64,000 nucleotides of DNA from Dillenia suffruticosa (GCA_033439265.1 JAVTVX010000015.1:20699947-20763946); one strand, 5' to 3'; shown: positions 22,442 to 34,043, numbered from the stretch's first letter. The notes: generated by a model not told the origin, from the letters alone. A program made the numbers and translations.

Positions 22442-23145
22442 GTTATACAGGAGTCGCAAAAATATACATGCTCAAGAAAGTTTGACCACTAGATTTTGGG
22501 GAAGATACTATTAATATATTAATGACCATAATATTTGATTTAAATCACAAAAGATGATTAAGTACCATCTATTGGGATGGTTTTGAACATCCGTTGTATG
22601 TTTATTTAATAGGTGTAGTTTGTTGTCTGTTGAATACATTTAATGAGTTCATTAATGTAGACACGAATGTGATTAGAATTCTTCTTACTCCTTTATAAAA
22701 ATTTAAAATAAAAATAAAAATAAAAATAGAAAAATGAAATAGGGGCAAATTGGAAATCCTTACTCTAATAATTTGCAGGTTTGGCTATAACACATAGTAA
22801 TTTACTATGTTTTCCCTCAATTATTGTCTCCTTTAAATCCCAAATTTCTTATTTTCTAACAAAATTTTATAAATTTAGTGAATTTATACGAGATACAGTA
22901 CAATGGCATAATATGATTCATATAGTCGATCCGAATTAATAAGATAAAGAATTGATTGTTGTTGGTAGTGAATTTTGATAAAGTGAATAGTAGGGGTAAT
23001 TTTGTAATTAAATGAATCCCGAGAGATTTGTTGGGAAAATTACAAAGAGATATTTTGCATTATTTTTTTTTCAAAAAGAAAAGAAATTGTGATGTCCATA
23101 GACAAAACTTGCCTGGGAATATGTCAAAGTAGAAGTATTTGAAGT
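22442..23145. other. Intergenic sequence, nothing recognised
   Basis: AT-rich, with A-rich stretches near 22710. No ORF, RNA gene or repeat recognised. Confidence 0.5.
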
Positions 23146-24740
23146 TGTCATGTCTCGATCCCCAAGTTCAGGCACACGACATTCATCACATGATCTAGAA
23201 ATACGTGCAATCACCAACACGCATCGTAAAATCTCGCAAGGCTATGATAATAACACTTTCAAGTTAAGAAATCTCACACATGAAATGTTTAAACCCAAAA
23301 ACATGAAAGAAATAATAAATATTTAACAATTCAAAATATGGTTTCCAAAATATAAGTTCAACTCTAGAAAAGTGTATACAAATTTTCAAAATATAACTTT
23401 TAAAAATATAAGTTTCAATCTTCCAAAATGTCCTTTGATGGGTCCGTTTACATGGCTCAAAATCCATAACTAAGAGGGACCAAACCACAGTTGGTCCCAG
23501 ACAATTCTTTCTTTCGATTGAATTTAGCTAACGATGAAGCAGCCTTTCTCTCTGTACTTCCTCTGAAAAGAATAAAATGATGAAGGGGTGAGTATAATAA
23601 TACTCAATGAATGGAGTGTAAAGACACAGTTATGTAAAAAAATGAGTTGAGTGTAAAAGTATCAAACAATGATTTTCAAAATCATATTTCTGTTCCAACA
23701 ACATGTCAAGTAGTCATCTAAACATTTTCAACAGGAGCCATGATCTCCAAGAAACACAATTTAACATTCAATATTCACATTTTTTTTTCAAAACCAAGGG
23801 GGATTGTTTCAAAAATCTTTTCATCAAAGGGTTGGCCCTCACTAATGGTGGAACCGCTAAGGGGGTTTTTCAATTATTATTAATTGTAAACATCACCCCA
23901 ACCTTGGTGCTAGCTCATGGCTTCCTCAGTGGTGCAACCGAATGACCCAAAGGGACAAAAGAGGCCTTTCCCGTTCTGACTACCTTCCTGTCTAATATAG
24001 TAAATCCCTCACCACGTTCGCCATTGTGCTCACACCATGGTAAGAAATAACTATAACCATTTGGGGGTTCAGGCTCATATCCTAAGCCAATACATTCCCA
24101 CAACTAGCATATCATGTGTCATAGAAAATTCACAAATTTCTTAGTTCATAAGTATAACAGCAATATTCACAAGTAAATTTAGCATGGCACATCATATATT
24201 TGCAAATGCATAGATTTTGGTTCAAATCAAATCATTTTTAGGGACATTCCACATTCGCAAAACATTATATAAAATGAAATTATGAAAATCATTTAGAAAA
24301 CTATGAAAAAAAATTTTCTCATTTACAAACACAATAATCCATCCACTCGCAGTGTTAGAGAGGATAGCCACTCACAGATCTTACTCCACAATGAAAATCT
24401 GGCCTTGATAAACCTTGTCCAGCCCCTATAGAATGTCACCAAATAACCAAAATCATCATTATTTATCATTCCATGTCAACCCATAATCCCTAACACTCAA
24501 AAACCTAATTTTTCTTTCACTTACAATGACTTAAAATCTTCCAAATCCAAGTGGACAAGTGGCTAAACAAAACAAAACAAAACTTGGGCTAGAAAGATTA
24601 TGATATCTTGATTTCATCTCCAAAAGATCCATTAAATTTGGTGTAAAAGATCTGTTCAGTTTGGGTTACACCAAAACTCTTTGATTCTTCCCTTTTGTGA
24701 TAGCACTAAATCCTTAAACTTTTCTCTAAGATCAAGGGAA
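23146..24740 (-). repeat. LTR-like sequence hosting the family A insertion
   Basis: Begins TGTCATGTCTCGATCCCCAA, the reverse complement of a gypsy-style LTR end (GGGGATCGAGACATGACA). The text that continues across the A insertion (29811-29906) and the D solo LTR (30356 on) reads as one sequence. No coding domain or partner LTR was found, so the identity is tentative. Confidence 0.3.
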
Positions 24741-24745
24741 AAATC

Positions 24746-25204
24746 TGTTGAAATAAAAGAGAATTAAGTGTAGTTAGCATAGGCCCCATTTCAAGCCAAG
24801 TTTAAGCCCATCCATGAGATGTATTTGGCCCGTTCCTTATGAGTTTTTTAGTCCTCAAAAATGGCATTGTTAAGCCCCTAAAAGAAGCCCAAAATGGGCC
24901 CTAAAAAGGGCAAAACGGCTAGTTCTTTTGAACTAGCCGTTGCACTGTATAACAGCCATAAAAATGGCTGTTATACAATGATTTTGGGGACAGAAATCTG
25001 TCCCCAATGTTCCCCAACGGATCCTTGAGTGTTTGGGGTCTTTTTCCCTCTCTTTCTCATGTAATAATCTCTAAAAATAGGAGCTTGTATGGGATGTTCT
25101 ATCCATGAAAAAAAAACAATGCTCTCATTGTGCACTCTTTCTTCAAATAAAGATCTTTAAGTTTTCATTCAATCCTAATTGCTTGATAGCTTGAAATCTC
25201 AACA
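24746..25204 (+). repeat. Family A 5' LTR with two U3 hairpins
   Basis: Ends TGTTGAAA...CTCAACA. It contains two adjacent perfect inverted repeats: arms 24914-24925/24930-24941 (AACGGCTAGTTC) and 24947-24959/24964-24976 (GTATAACAGCCAT). The TATA-like site is CTAAAAATAG near 25073, where related LTRs have CTATAAATAG. A poly(A) signal AATAAA lies at 25146. Confidence 0.93.
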
Positions 25205-28200
25205 TGGTATCAGAGCAGGCAACGATACCTTCCTCTTCCGGTCTTAATGACCCTCCACCACAAATTAGCACCTCAATGTTCACCTCCTTACTTCTAGATT
25301 CAACAAACTACAATGCTTGGCAAGATACCATCAAGAGGTCCCTAAACTTCTACAACCTTGAAAATCACATCTTTGAAGAACCTCTTGATGAAGCCAATCC
25401 ATTATTCAGAGTATGGAAGAAGAAAGACGATCAAGTGGTGGTGCTCCTTCAAATGTCTCTTGACAAAACTCACAAGGCTATGGTCACATGTATTCCAAAC
25501 GCAAGAGCATTATGGGAGCAAATGCAATCATTATATGGTCAAGAATCCAACACCGGAAGAATCTTTGAGCTGAAAAAGAAGATCTTCAAAATTCAAAAAG
25601 GAGGTAAATCCTTACCCGAATACTTTGGGGAATATAGGGATCTATGGAATGAACTCAATCTCTTAACGCCTCCTACTATAAATCTCAAGACCATTCTTCA
25701 AAGGAACGATGAAGATATGACCTTTGGTCTACTCATGGGTCTTGGAGATGAATATGCTCCAATTCGACAAAAGATTCTTCGAATGAAGGTCTTTCCTTCA
25801 TTTCAAGAAGTCCAATTCATGGTGCAAAGAACCGAGACTAGCTTAAGGCTTGAAGAATCTACCAAGCTTAAATCCGACTCTCAAGCCTTCCAAGCTGTCC
25901 ATGAAGAGCATCCGGCCAACAACACTCAAAACGTTGCAAAAAGAGACATCTGCCCACATTGCAAGAAGTCCGGCCATAAGAAAGAAAAACGCTGGTTCCT
26001 ACACCCACATTTGAGGCCGAAATATGCTAGGAAAAATCCGGAATCATCTTCAAATGCTCAACAAGTGTCTCAAGTGGCAGCACTCGAATCCAAGATGGAG
26101 GAGATGCATAAGGAATTCAAACGACTTGTTGGGCAGATTAGTCACCATTCTGGTAATTCCTTATCTTCATCTATTTCCAATTCTTGGCTCATAGATTCCG
26201 GATGTGACGATCATATGGTAAAAGATAAAAAGAAAATCAACAAGTTTATTCCCTTGACCAATCATAAATTAGTTAAAGTAGCTAATGGTCATAAGTTAAA
26301 AGTTGAGCACTTAGGAGAAATTGAACTATTTGGGAGAAAGACTAAAGCTTTATATGTTCCAAAGTTCAATTCAAACTTACTTTCTATTAGCAAGATAACC
26401 AAAGAGCAAGATTGCAAAGCTATTTTTGATCCTAACCAAGTAATTTTTCAGGATCGCAAAACGAACAATTTGATTGGCAAGGGAACTAGGAGGAACAACC
26501 TCTATTACTTGGATCAAGAGAACCAAGCTTTTGCTGTCCGAAACATATCCTCCTCTCTATGGCATGAATGTCTAGGGCATCCAGGAAACCTAGCTTTGAA
26601 ACGCCTATTTCCGAATAGTGAATTAGAAGATAGGCATTGCAAAGCTTGTGTACTTGGAAAACAAACCAAAGTGTATTATCCCATTTCTGAAACAATATAT
26701 AAAGAGGCTTTTGAATTAGTTCATTCAGATGTTTGGACCTCTCCTTTAGTCTCCCATAATGGTTTTAGATACTTTGTGACATTCATAGATCACAAAAGTA
26801 GATACACTTGGGTTTATCTCTTAGTTAACAAATCTGAAGTATTTGAGGCATTCAAGAGCTACTATAGATATATAACAAAGCAATTTAATGCTAACCTAAA
26901 GATGTTTAGGTCAGATCATGGAGGGGAGTTCACTAGCCTTGAGTTTGAAAAATTTCTAGATGAAAAAGGGATCATTTATCAAAAGTCTTGTGTGTACACT
27001 CCTCAACAAAATGGAATAGCCGAGAGAAAGAATAGGCATCTCTTGGAGACAGCTAGATCTATGATGTTTCACTCAAACTTACCTAAGGAATATTGGAATG
27101 AGGCCATTAAGACCGCTGCTCACCTTATAAACCTCATGCCATCCCAAATCCTAGGAGGAAAGTCACCCCTAGAGCTACTCCTTGGAAAGAAACCTAGCAT
27201 TGATCATTTAAGAGTTTTTGGTTGTGTTTGCTATGTCCACATTCCTAGTCATCTTAGGAGCAAACTAGATGCCAAGGGAAGAAAATGCATCTTTTTAGGA
27301 TATTCCTCGTTTGAAAAAGGCTATAAATGTTATGATCCTCTGACCAAGAAACTATACACATCCAAGGATGTGATATTTGTGGAAAATGAGCCTTACTTTG
27401 CAGGTCAAAGAAGAGAAGATCAAACCAAAGAAATCTACCAGCAAGAACAATGGAATGTGATTCTACCAAAAATCAATGAAGTTCCTGCCGAAAGCAATGA
27501 AGAAACTCACCAAAATGATCCAACTCAAGGGGACCCATCACCCTCTCATTCAGATCATGAAATAGAAGAAGATCAAGAGGAAGGACACTCAGACTCAGGG
27601 GGAGCTCTTGATATGGCCGAAGAGCATGAGGAGCAGTCTATGGATGAACCCCCTCCTCCTCTTCGAAGATCTACAAGACTTAGACTTCCTCCCTCGGAAT
27701 GGATCAATAGAAGGGTCTATTTTAACTCCAAGGTGACTACTACTCATCCAATTTCTCAATACTACTCAATATCTAACATGTCTTGTAGTCACCAAAGATT
27801 CATCAAGAACATAGACCTTCACCAAGAGCCTAGAACATTTGAGGAGGCAAAGGATCAACCTCATTGGGTTCAAGCAATGAAGAATGAGTTGGATGCTTTG
27901 GCTAAAAATAACACTTGGGAAGTGACATCTCTACCAAAAGGAAAAAGAGCTGTGGGATGCAAATGGATATTCAAGATCAAACACAAGAGTGATGGAAGCA
28001 TAGATAGATTCAAGGCAAGATTGGTGGCCAAGGGCTTCACTCAATCATATGGCATAGACTACAAGAAAACGTTTGCACCCGTGGCCAAGATGAATACCAT
28101 CCATGTCCTTCTATCTCTTGCTATAAATCACTCATGGCCATTATTTCAAATGGATGTTGCAAACGCCTTTTTACAAGGAGATCTGGAAGAAGAGGTGTAC

Positions 28201-29385
28201 ATAGAAGTGCCCCCTGGTTTCTCCCATCGTGACAACAAAGTTTGCAAACTAAAGAAGGCAATATATGGCCTCAAGCAATCACCTAGAGCATGGTATGGAA
28301 AACTTAGCTCTACTCTCCTTGAACATGGTTTTAAGAAATGCGTTAGTGATTCATCCTTATTTGTCAAGAACCTAGGAGAAAATACCATTATCATTCTTGT
28401 TTATGTAGATGATATAATTATAACAGGAAATGATATGAATCACATTAACAAAGTTAGAACTTTTCTTCAAACTAAGTTTGACATCAAGGATCTAGGGAAA
28501 CTAAAATACTTCCTAGGGATAGAACTTGCCTATTGTTCCAATGGACTTGTTCTATCACAAAGAAAGTATGCTCTTGACCTTTTGCAGGAGACGGGAAAAC
28601 TAGGTGCCAAACCAGCTTGTAGTCCGGTAAGCACATCCTTAAGTCACAAAGATGATGAGGAGATTTATGAAGATAAGCAACGATATCAAAGACTTGTTGG
28701 AAGATTGATCTACCTAACCATCACTAGACCGGACATCTCTTATGCCGTTGGGCAAGTTAGCCAGCACATGCATCAACCCAAGAAGAAGCATTGGAGGGCC
28801 ATTGAAAGAATTCTTCTCTACCTAAAGGGAACTCCAGGAATGGGAATTCAAATGAAGAAGAACGAATCTTCTCAAATCATAGGGTTCTGTGATGCAGATT
28901 GGGCAGGTGATTCAGAAGATAGGAGATCGACCTCAGGGTATTGCATGTTTGTTGGAGGGAATCTTGTTGCTTGGAAAAGCAAAAAACAGCATGTGGTATC
29001 AAGATCAAGTGCGGAAGCGGAATATAGAGCCATGGCAACCGCTACAAGTGAAGTCGTGTGGTTGAAAGCCTTGATTGAAGAATTAGGGTTCATAGTCCCT
29101 ACTCCAATCTCCCTACACTGTGATAACCAATCAGCCATTCACATCGCCTCAAACCCGGTTTTTCATGAAAGGACAAAGCACATTGAGGTGGATTGTCACT
29201 TTGTGAGGCAAAAGGTTGAGGAGAAGCTCATCACTCCAAGATTCACTAAAAGCGATGATCAAATTGCCGACATCCTCACCAAGCCTGGGACCGCCAATCA
29301 TATTCAAAAAAACCTGGTCAAGTTAGGAGTTTTAGATACATACACACTCAACTTGAGGGGGAGTGTTGAAATAAAAGAGAATTAA
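25204..29385 (+). CDS. Copia gag-pol polyprotein, intact ORF (1393 aa)
   Basis: Encodes all proteins for copia retrotransposition. Gag fills about residues 1-300, with a zinc knuckle starting CPHC at 250 and His258; the fourth ligand is Arg263 (codon CGC at 25990) where related copies have Cys. Protease has Asp331 in DSG. Integrase has His454, His459, Cys479, Cys482 and the DD35E triad Asp509, Asp571, Glu607. RT has FQMDVANAFLQGD and YVDD at 1067-1070. RNase H has Asp1230, Glu1271 and Asp1307 and ends with ADILTKP. The start is the ATG whose A is the last LTR base, so the PBS is translated as MVSE; the stop lies 22 bp inside the 3' LTR. There is no frameshift or stop, so it could be active if the zinc-knuckle change is tolerated. 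Confidence 0.95.
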   Translation: MVSEQATIPSSSGLNDPPPQISTSMFTSLLLDSTNYNAWQDTIKRSLNFYNLENHIFEEPLDEANPLFRVWKKKDDQVVVLLQMSLDKTHKAMVTCIPNARALWEQMQSLYGQESNTGRIFELKKKIFKIQKGGKSLPEYFGEYRDLWNELNLLTPPTINLKTILQRNDEDMTFGLLMGLGDEYAPIRQKILRMKVFPSFQEVQFMVQRTETSLRLEESTKLKSDSQAFQAVHEEHPANNTQNVAKRDICPHCKKSGHKKEKRWFLHPHLRPKYARKNPESSSNAQQVSQVAALESKMEEMHKEFKRLVGQISHHSGNSLSSSISNSWLIDSGCDDHMVKDKKKINKFIPLTNHKLVKVANGHKLKVEHLGEIELFGRKTKALYVPKFNSNLLSISKITKEQDCKAIFDPNQVIFQDRKTNNLIGKGTRRNNLYYLDQENQAFAVRNISSSLWHECLGHPGNLALKRLFPNSELEDRHCKACVLGKQTKVYYPISETIYKEAFELVHSDVWTSPLVSHNGFRYFVTFIDHKSRYTWVYLLVNKSEVFEAFKSYYRYITKQFNANLKMFRSDHGGEFTSLEFEKFLDEKGIIYQKSCVYTPQQNGIAERKNRHLLETARSMMFHSNLPKEYWNEAIKTAAHLINLMPSQILGGKSPLELLLGKKPSIDHLRVFGCVCYVHIPSHLRSKLDAKGRKCIFLGYSSFEKGYKCYDPLTKKLYTSKDVIFVENEPYFAGQRREDQTKEIYQQEQWNVILPKINEVPAESNEETHQNDPTQGDPSPSHSDHEIEEDQEEGHSDSGGALDMAEEHEEQSMDEPPPPLRRSTRLRLPPSEWINRRVYFNSKVTTTHPISQYYSISNMSCSHQRFIKNIDLHQEPRTFEEAKDQPHWVQAMKNELDALAKNNTWEVTSLPKGKRAVGCKWIFKIKHKSDGSIDRFKARLVAKGFTQSYGIDYKKTFAPVAKMNTIHVLLSLAINHSWPLFQMDVANAFLQGDLEEEVYIEVPPGFSHRDNKVCKLKKAIYGLKQSPRAWYGKLSSTLLEHGFKKCVSDSSLFVKNLGENTIIILVYVDDIIITGNDMNHINKVRTFLQTKFDIKDLGKLKYFLGIELAYCSNGLVLSQRKYALDLLQETGKLGAKPACSPVSTSLSHKDDEEIYEDKQRYQRLVGRLIYLTITRPDISYAVGQVSQHMHQPKKKHWRAIERILLYLKGTPGMGIQMKKNESSQIIGFCDADWAGDSEDRRSTSGYCMFVGGNLVAWKSKKQHVVSRSSAEAEYRAMATATSEVVWLKALIEELGFIVPTPISLHCDNQSAIHIASNPVFHERTKHIEVDCHFVRQKVEEKLITPRFTKSDDQIADILTKPGTANHIQKNLVKLGVLDTYTLNLRGSVEIKEN
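25205..25216 (+). promoter_or_regulatory. Family A primer binding site
   Basis: TGGTATCAGAGC, complementary to the 3' end of initiator-Met tRNA. It directly abuts the LTR and overlaps codons 1-5 of the polyprotein. Confidence 0.9.
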
Positions 29386-29810
29386 GTGTAGTTAGCATAG
29401 GCCCCATTTCAAGCCAAGTTTAAGCCCATCCATGAGATGTATTTGGCCCGTTCCTTATGAGTTTTTTAGTCCTCAAAAATGGCATTGTTAAGCCCTTAAA
29501 AGAAGCCCAAAATGGGCCCTAAAAAGGGCAAAACGGCTAGTTCTTTTGAACTAGCCATTGCACTGTATAACAGCCATAAAAATGGCTGTTATAGGACAGA
29601 AATCTGTCCCCAATGTTCCCCAACGGATCCTTGAGTGTTTGGGGTCTTTTTCCCTCTCTTTCTCATGTAATAATCTCTAAAAATAGGAGCTTGTATGGGA
29701 TGTTCTATCCATGAAAAAAAAACAATGCTCTCATTGTGCACTCTTTCTTCAAATAAAGATCTTTAAGTTTTCATTCAATCCTAATTGTTTGATAGCTTGA
29801 AATCTCAACA
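29364..29810 (+). repeat. Family A 3' LTR
   Basis: Same ends as the 5' copy. The 12-bp deletion falls at about 29592, right beside the second hairpin, and one arm of the first hairpin carries a G-to-A change (CTAGCCATT). Confidence 0.93.
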
Positions 29811-29906
29811 AAATCTAATTTTGGAGAGTTGGATAAGTTTTTTTTGGAACCTTCGATCTAATGATTTGGTGGTGAATTGAGTGAGTTTGGAAGAAGAGTT
29901 TAAAGG

Positions 29907-30350
29907 TGTTCAAAAGGAGAATTAATCAACTTATCATTACATTTCTAAAAGGCCTTCCCAAGAGTCCACCAAGCTTTTCTCCTTCGAAACCAAATAAATT
30001 CTTTATGAGTTTTTTGTGTCAAAGATGAAGCCTTAAATTGGCATAGCCCGCGGAATCGGGCCCCAACGGCTAGACAAATCTAGCCGTTGGAGACTGTCCA
30101 ACAGCTAGTAATTCTAGCCATTGGAGACAGCCTCCAACGGTTAGTAGAGAGGGGTCTTAACCCCCTCTCTTGTTCTCTCATTTGCTCTCTAAATTCTCTC
30201 CATCTTCTTCTTCTATAAATAGACTTCTATGTATTCAAGCAAAGGTATGAACAAAAGTTCAAATCTATGAATGTTATTTGCTTTCATTATCAATAAATTT
30301 CAGAATTTCATTTCAAAGTTCACTTGTGTTCTTACTTTGATCTTTCAACA
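29907..30350 (+). mobile_element. Family D solo LTR
   Basis: 444 bp from TGTTCAAAAGGAG to CTTTCAACA with perfect TSD AAAGG (29902-29906 and 30351-30355). It closely matches the LTRs of the D element at 38163 and 42572. Unequal recombination between two LTRs removed the interior. The TATA box TATAAAT is at 30214. Confidence 0.93.
30062..30143. promoter_or_regulatory. MSA (3R-MYB) motif cluster in solo D LTR
   Basis: Three perfect matches to YCYAACGGYYA: 30062-30072 (+), 30081-30091 (-) and 30133-30143 (+). Two more sites are lost by single changes (CCAACAGCTA, CTAGCCATTGG). The cluster ends about 70 bp before the TATA box. Confidence 0.6.
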
Positions 30351-30355
30351 AAAGG

Positions 30356-32269
30356 GAGAAGAATAGTTTAAAGAGTGAAGTGAGAATGCTTAGGTCTCAT
30401 GGGTTAAGGTCTCACTTCCCATTTTATCTTCAAACACATTTTCAATGTTTGCTTAGTGACCTTCTCATACTTCTCAATTGCACAAATGTCCAACTTGTCC
30501 TCTTTGCTTGTTGGGAAGATCAATCCTATAGGTTTAAGTGCCTAAAAACTTTGTTTTGTTGGGACAAGATATTTGATGACGAACTAGCAAAGTTGGAATG
30601 GAAATGCAATTGATGGAAAATAAATTAGAAATATTTAAAAATTTGGAATATTCAAGAATGCGTGATATAATATAAATTGTGTATAATATGATTAAAAGGT
30701 TTAAGCAGTTTAGTAGTTAAAAGTTTTTTGGGACTTGAGAGTTTGCTGGTTCAAGAATTTGCATGGCACTTCCATTAGAATTTTATACATTCACCGAGCA
30801 ATGCAAGTGACTGAGAGGTAATGTCTAAATGTCTACCTATAGGTAGATAGAATACGGAGAGCCTAGATGTAAATGGGACATCGAAAGATGGTGTAAGTGC
30901 TGTGCTCCAGAATTGAACATCCACTGACTAGAAAATCAAAATTTGAAGAAACTATTCACCAATTACTAAAGCTCTATGGAGCAATTAAATTCTCATAAAA
31001 AAATCAAATTCTACCAAGTACCAAACAGTTAAATTCTACTGAAAATCGAACACCCATCACTCAACTAACTGACGATTGTAGTGGTTGGGAACTTAAAAGT
31101 TTAAAGTCTATCGACCAAGTATCCAAAAGAGTTTTTGAATAGTTCAAAGGGCAAAAATTCACACTTTTATATAAATTAATTATTCTCTCACATTTTCATA
31201 AAATATAAAAATTTTCAAATAGTCTATTTAAAGTCTATATCATAATCCGAACTTGTCCAGTGTTATAGAAGTAGTCCAACCCAAATGTGAGATTTGACAG
31301 AGAAAACCCATCCTACTTTTGTTCACAAGTGAAGCTTTCATAAAATGTTCAAAATATATACATAAATAGTGGAGTGGGGTACTTTGTCTTGCATTGTGGT
31401 CCAAAGCCATTCTAAAGAGAGGGGGGGGGGAGAGAGAGAGATTATAGGAACTATAATAATAGACTTTTTGTAGGTTCAGAGTCTTTTGAGAAAGGAAAGT
31501 TTCTATTACCATCACAAAGACTTGTGAAGGTTTAAATCACTAGGGGATTCACTTCCTTATTAGGAGAGATTGCAATGAACACGTATTAGACTAGGAAAGG
31601 TTTGATTTTGTCAAAGATCTCTTTCCTTATCGGGTAACTATGACTATGTCCCATTGCATGATGGAAGTCAACTCTGCAAGGATTGATATGTCAGAATACC
31701 AAGAGGTATCAAAAAGCCAAGAGCTTAAAGGTCCCAATGAATAGATTATACCAGGAAAGTGATCAAGTAATGCGAGAACTGGAGAGGTCCTACTAAAAGG
31801 CTTAGGTTAAGAGGAAGGTATTGACTAAGTAGGTGTCTTTCCAAGAGGAGGTTCAATCGAGATTGACCAAGAGGTCACTTAATACCATACGGGTTTCATG
31901 ATTATGAGCCTACTACGTTTATGGTAATGGGCCACCGAACCATGTATGATTATAAACCGAGAGGTTACTTGTCGTATGTTGGAATGGCGTTAGGAATATG
32001 TTCAAGGGAATAAGAACTTGGAAAATTGAATGGGCACAAAAGCAAAGCAGTTTTGAGTAAGTGGAGAGATACAATGGTGAGCATGAAATGTGGAATGTGT
32101 CGCTTTGCTTTTCATGAGCCTTCCCTAACACGTTTTTTATCATTTGATTTGCATTTGGTTATAGGCACTGTAGTGCTTTAAGCGGTTTCCTTTGATAAGA
32201 GAAAGAGGGTTTTGTGATTTAGGGTTTTCAAAAGTTCTAAATATTCACCATGTGTGTTAGTAAAATCAA
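30356..32269. other. Intergenic sequence with dispersed repeat copy 2
   Basis: The first ~280 bp continues the host sequence of the A and D insertions. Bases 31277-31443 match 7702-7867 and end in a G-run and (AG)n. Nothing else recognised; short ORFs here have no family resemblance. Confidence 0.5.
31277..31443. repeat. Dispersed repeat copy 2 ending in G-run/(AG)n
   Basis: Aligns with 7702-7867 over about 140 bp, including GAAGCTTTCATAAAATG and GGGGTACTTT. Confidence 0.6.
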
Positions 32270-33590
32270 GAATGTAATGACTAATGAGGAATTGGAAAAT
32301 ATTATACAAGTAATAGGGCTGAAGGTGATTTTTATTTGTAGTTGCCCTCAGAAGATAAACGGGCGAATATCGCCCATGAAACTTCTTTACTGATGTATAA
32401 GGAATACATTAGGTATGGCTTAAAAGTACCCTATATAGGCGTTTTGGCTGAGATTTTGAAAGGTTGGAATATTTTTCTGATCATGTTAATCTCCAATGCT
32501 TCGTGATTAATCTTAAAGGTAGTGAGTCTCTTGAATTTATATCACTAAGATTTCAATTTTGAAATTCTGTTTTTTATTTTTTGTTTATAGGGATGTTTCG
32601 CTAAGGATTCTACCAAAGATTAGTTTGCATTCAGGCAAGATCGAGTTTTGACTGAAAGTTCTTTTATAAGGAGTGCATAGGTAAACAATGGATAAAAAAA
32701 GTTCTTTTTTGTAGAGTTTGAGTAGACAGAACTAATCTCAGTTTTTTCAAGAGCAGATGGGAGGCCTGCAGTAGGATTGAAGGCTCTAGTCTATTCTAGA
32801 TGCTCTGATTTTATTCAGTGTTTCGGAGATTTTTGTTAGAAGAATGATTGGTTGATTCGATTGGACATCCTTCTTGACAATCAAATGCTGAAGATAGCTA
32901 GCTTGTTTTTTAATGAGAAGGTGAGGATCGAAAGGTCTCTCTTTGTGAAGAAAGCAGTAAACAAGCTATTTGGTACTTTGAATAATGTCAACGGAAGTAA
33001 TCTTCGCATGATCATTAATGACAAAGTTATATGAGGATCTCAAGTAAAAAAAAAGTTGATGATGGAGAAAATGCATCAAGAGAAAGGGGCAGTGACATAT
33101 GGCTTATTGCTACTTCGTTCTTGAAAGAAAGAGAAGAAGGCTAGAGGTCTCTAGCGCCAGTGGTGAGAAGTTAGAGACCACCAAGAAAGAGAAGTCTCCG
33201 GCACCAATTTTGGCTATCATAGGCATTGAGAAACCGAACCTCAAGGTTGGGGCCACCAACACCGAGGGGAAGTGTATCTTTTCTAATACTCCATGTGTAG
33301 GTGAGGAAGAGACTGGACCAGGAGTCAGAACAAGATCATCTAGTACCCTTTGAAGCACATGTATGTCCAGAAAGACAAGGGAATCATGCCCAATTAGATG
33401 GCTCCTCTTCCCTTATTTTTGTGAGGTCTTTTGATTATTCTAAGGATTTGAAGAAGAAAGGGACCATGGTGATTTGTAGCAGTAGTAATTATTTTTGTTG
33501 CATTGATATTGTTGAAGCGAGGAGATTTACTGATAGATTGGACTTCCACCGCTCTAGGTTGAAGCTCAACTATTTAATGGTGGAATAGGG
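32270..33590 (+). pseudogene. Decayed gypsy-type transposon ORF (Transposase_28-like)
   Basis: About 32370-32500 reads LLMYKEYIRYGLKVPYIGVLAEILKGW. This resembles the conserved LYEEYLRYGLRLPLPPF segment of the plant putative gypsy-type transposon domain (PF04195) found in ORFs carried by some large Ty3/gypsy elements. Stops follow at once. Downstream, 33099-33353 is an open stretch rich in Lys, Arg, Ser and Glu (RKRRRLEVSSASGEKLE), as in the low-complexity middle of those proteins. No catalytic domain is seen. The call rests on one motif read by eye, so it is tentative. Confidence 0.35.
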
Positions 33591-34043
33591 TGATGAGGTA
33601 ATGATCACCCTCAGTCCCCAGGTATGCTTTTTTACTAAGTATTTAAGTGAGTTTGGTATTCCAATTATGACTCACATAAGTGGTCATGTTATTTGTAGTT
33701 TATCATGATGGCTGAATTTCATAGGCTAAGAAAAAGCCTGTTGGTTGGTCACCTGGAGAATCTAGCAAACCAAAGGGGAAAGGAGATCTTGTGACTCTAA
33801 GCTACTCTGCCCAGAAGGAGAGAGAAGGGAAAGAAGGCAGGGTAGTCAACACTGTTTTGCTTAAAAGAGAAAAAGAAGGTAGGCCAAACTTCAGGAAGGC
33901 CACCAACCTGATCTCTGTGCTCTTTTAGAGAGACTATATTATGCAGAATAAATCATCCATAAAACAGAACTGATAGAGAGTTTGGTGGCTAATACTGATG
34001 AAGTCGATATCCGAATGTTGGGCTCATTTTAACACATGTTAAG
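33591..34043. other. Spacer, nothing recognised
   Basis: Purine-rich, no long ORF; possibly more of the decayed ORF to its left. Confidence 0.4.

Larger units (their letters stand above)
24746..29810 (+). mobile_element. Complete Ty1/copia element of family A
   Basis: 5' LTR 24746-25204 (459 bp), 3' LTR 29364-29810 (447 bp), perfect 5-bp TSD AAATC (24741-24745 and 29811-29815), PBS at 25205, purine tract TTGAGGGGGAG at 29353-29363, and one uninterrupted gag-pol ORF. By eye the LTRs differ by three substitutions and a 12-bp deletion in the 3' copy, so the insertion is fairly young. It is the only element here with an unbroken reading frame. Confidence 0.95.

Noticed and set aside
31919..33034. 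Several 60-90 codon ORFs as host genes
   Set aside because: No recognisable domain, no consistent frame and no splice structure; only one transposon-like motif was found.
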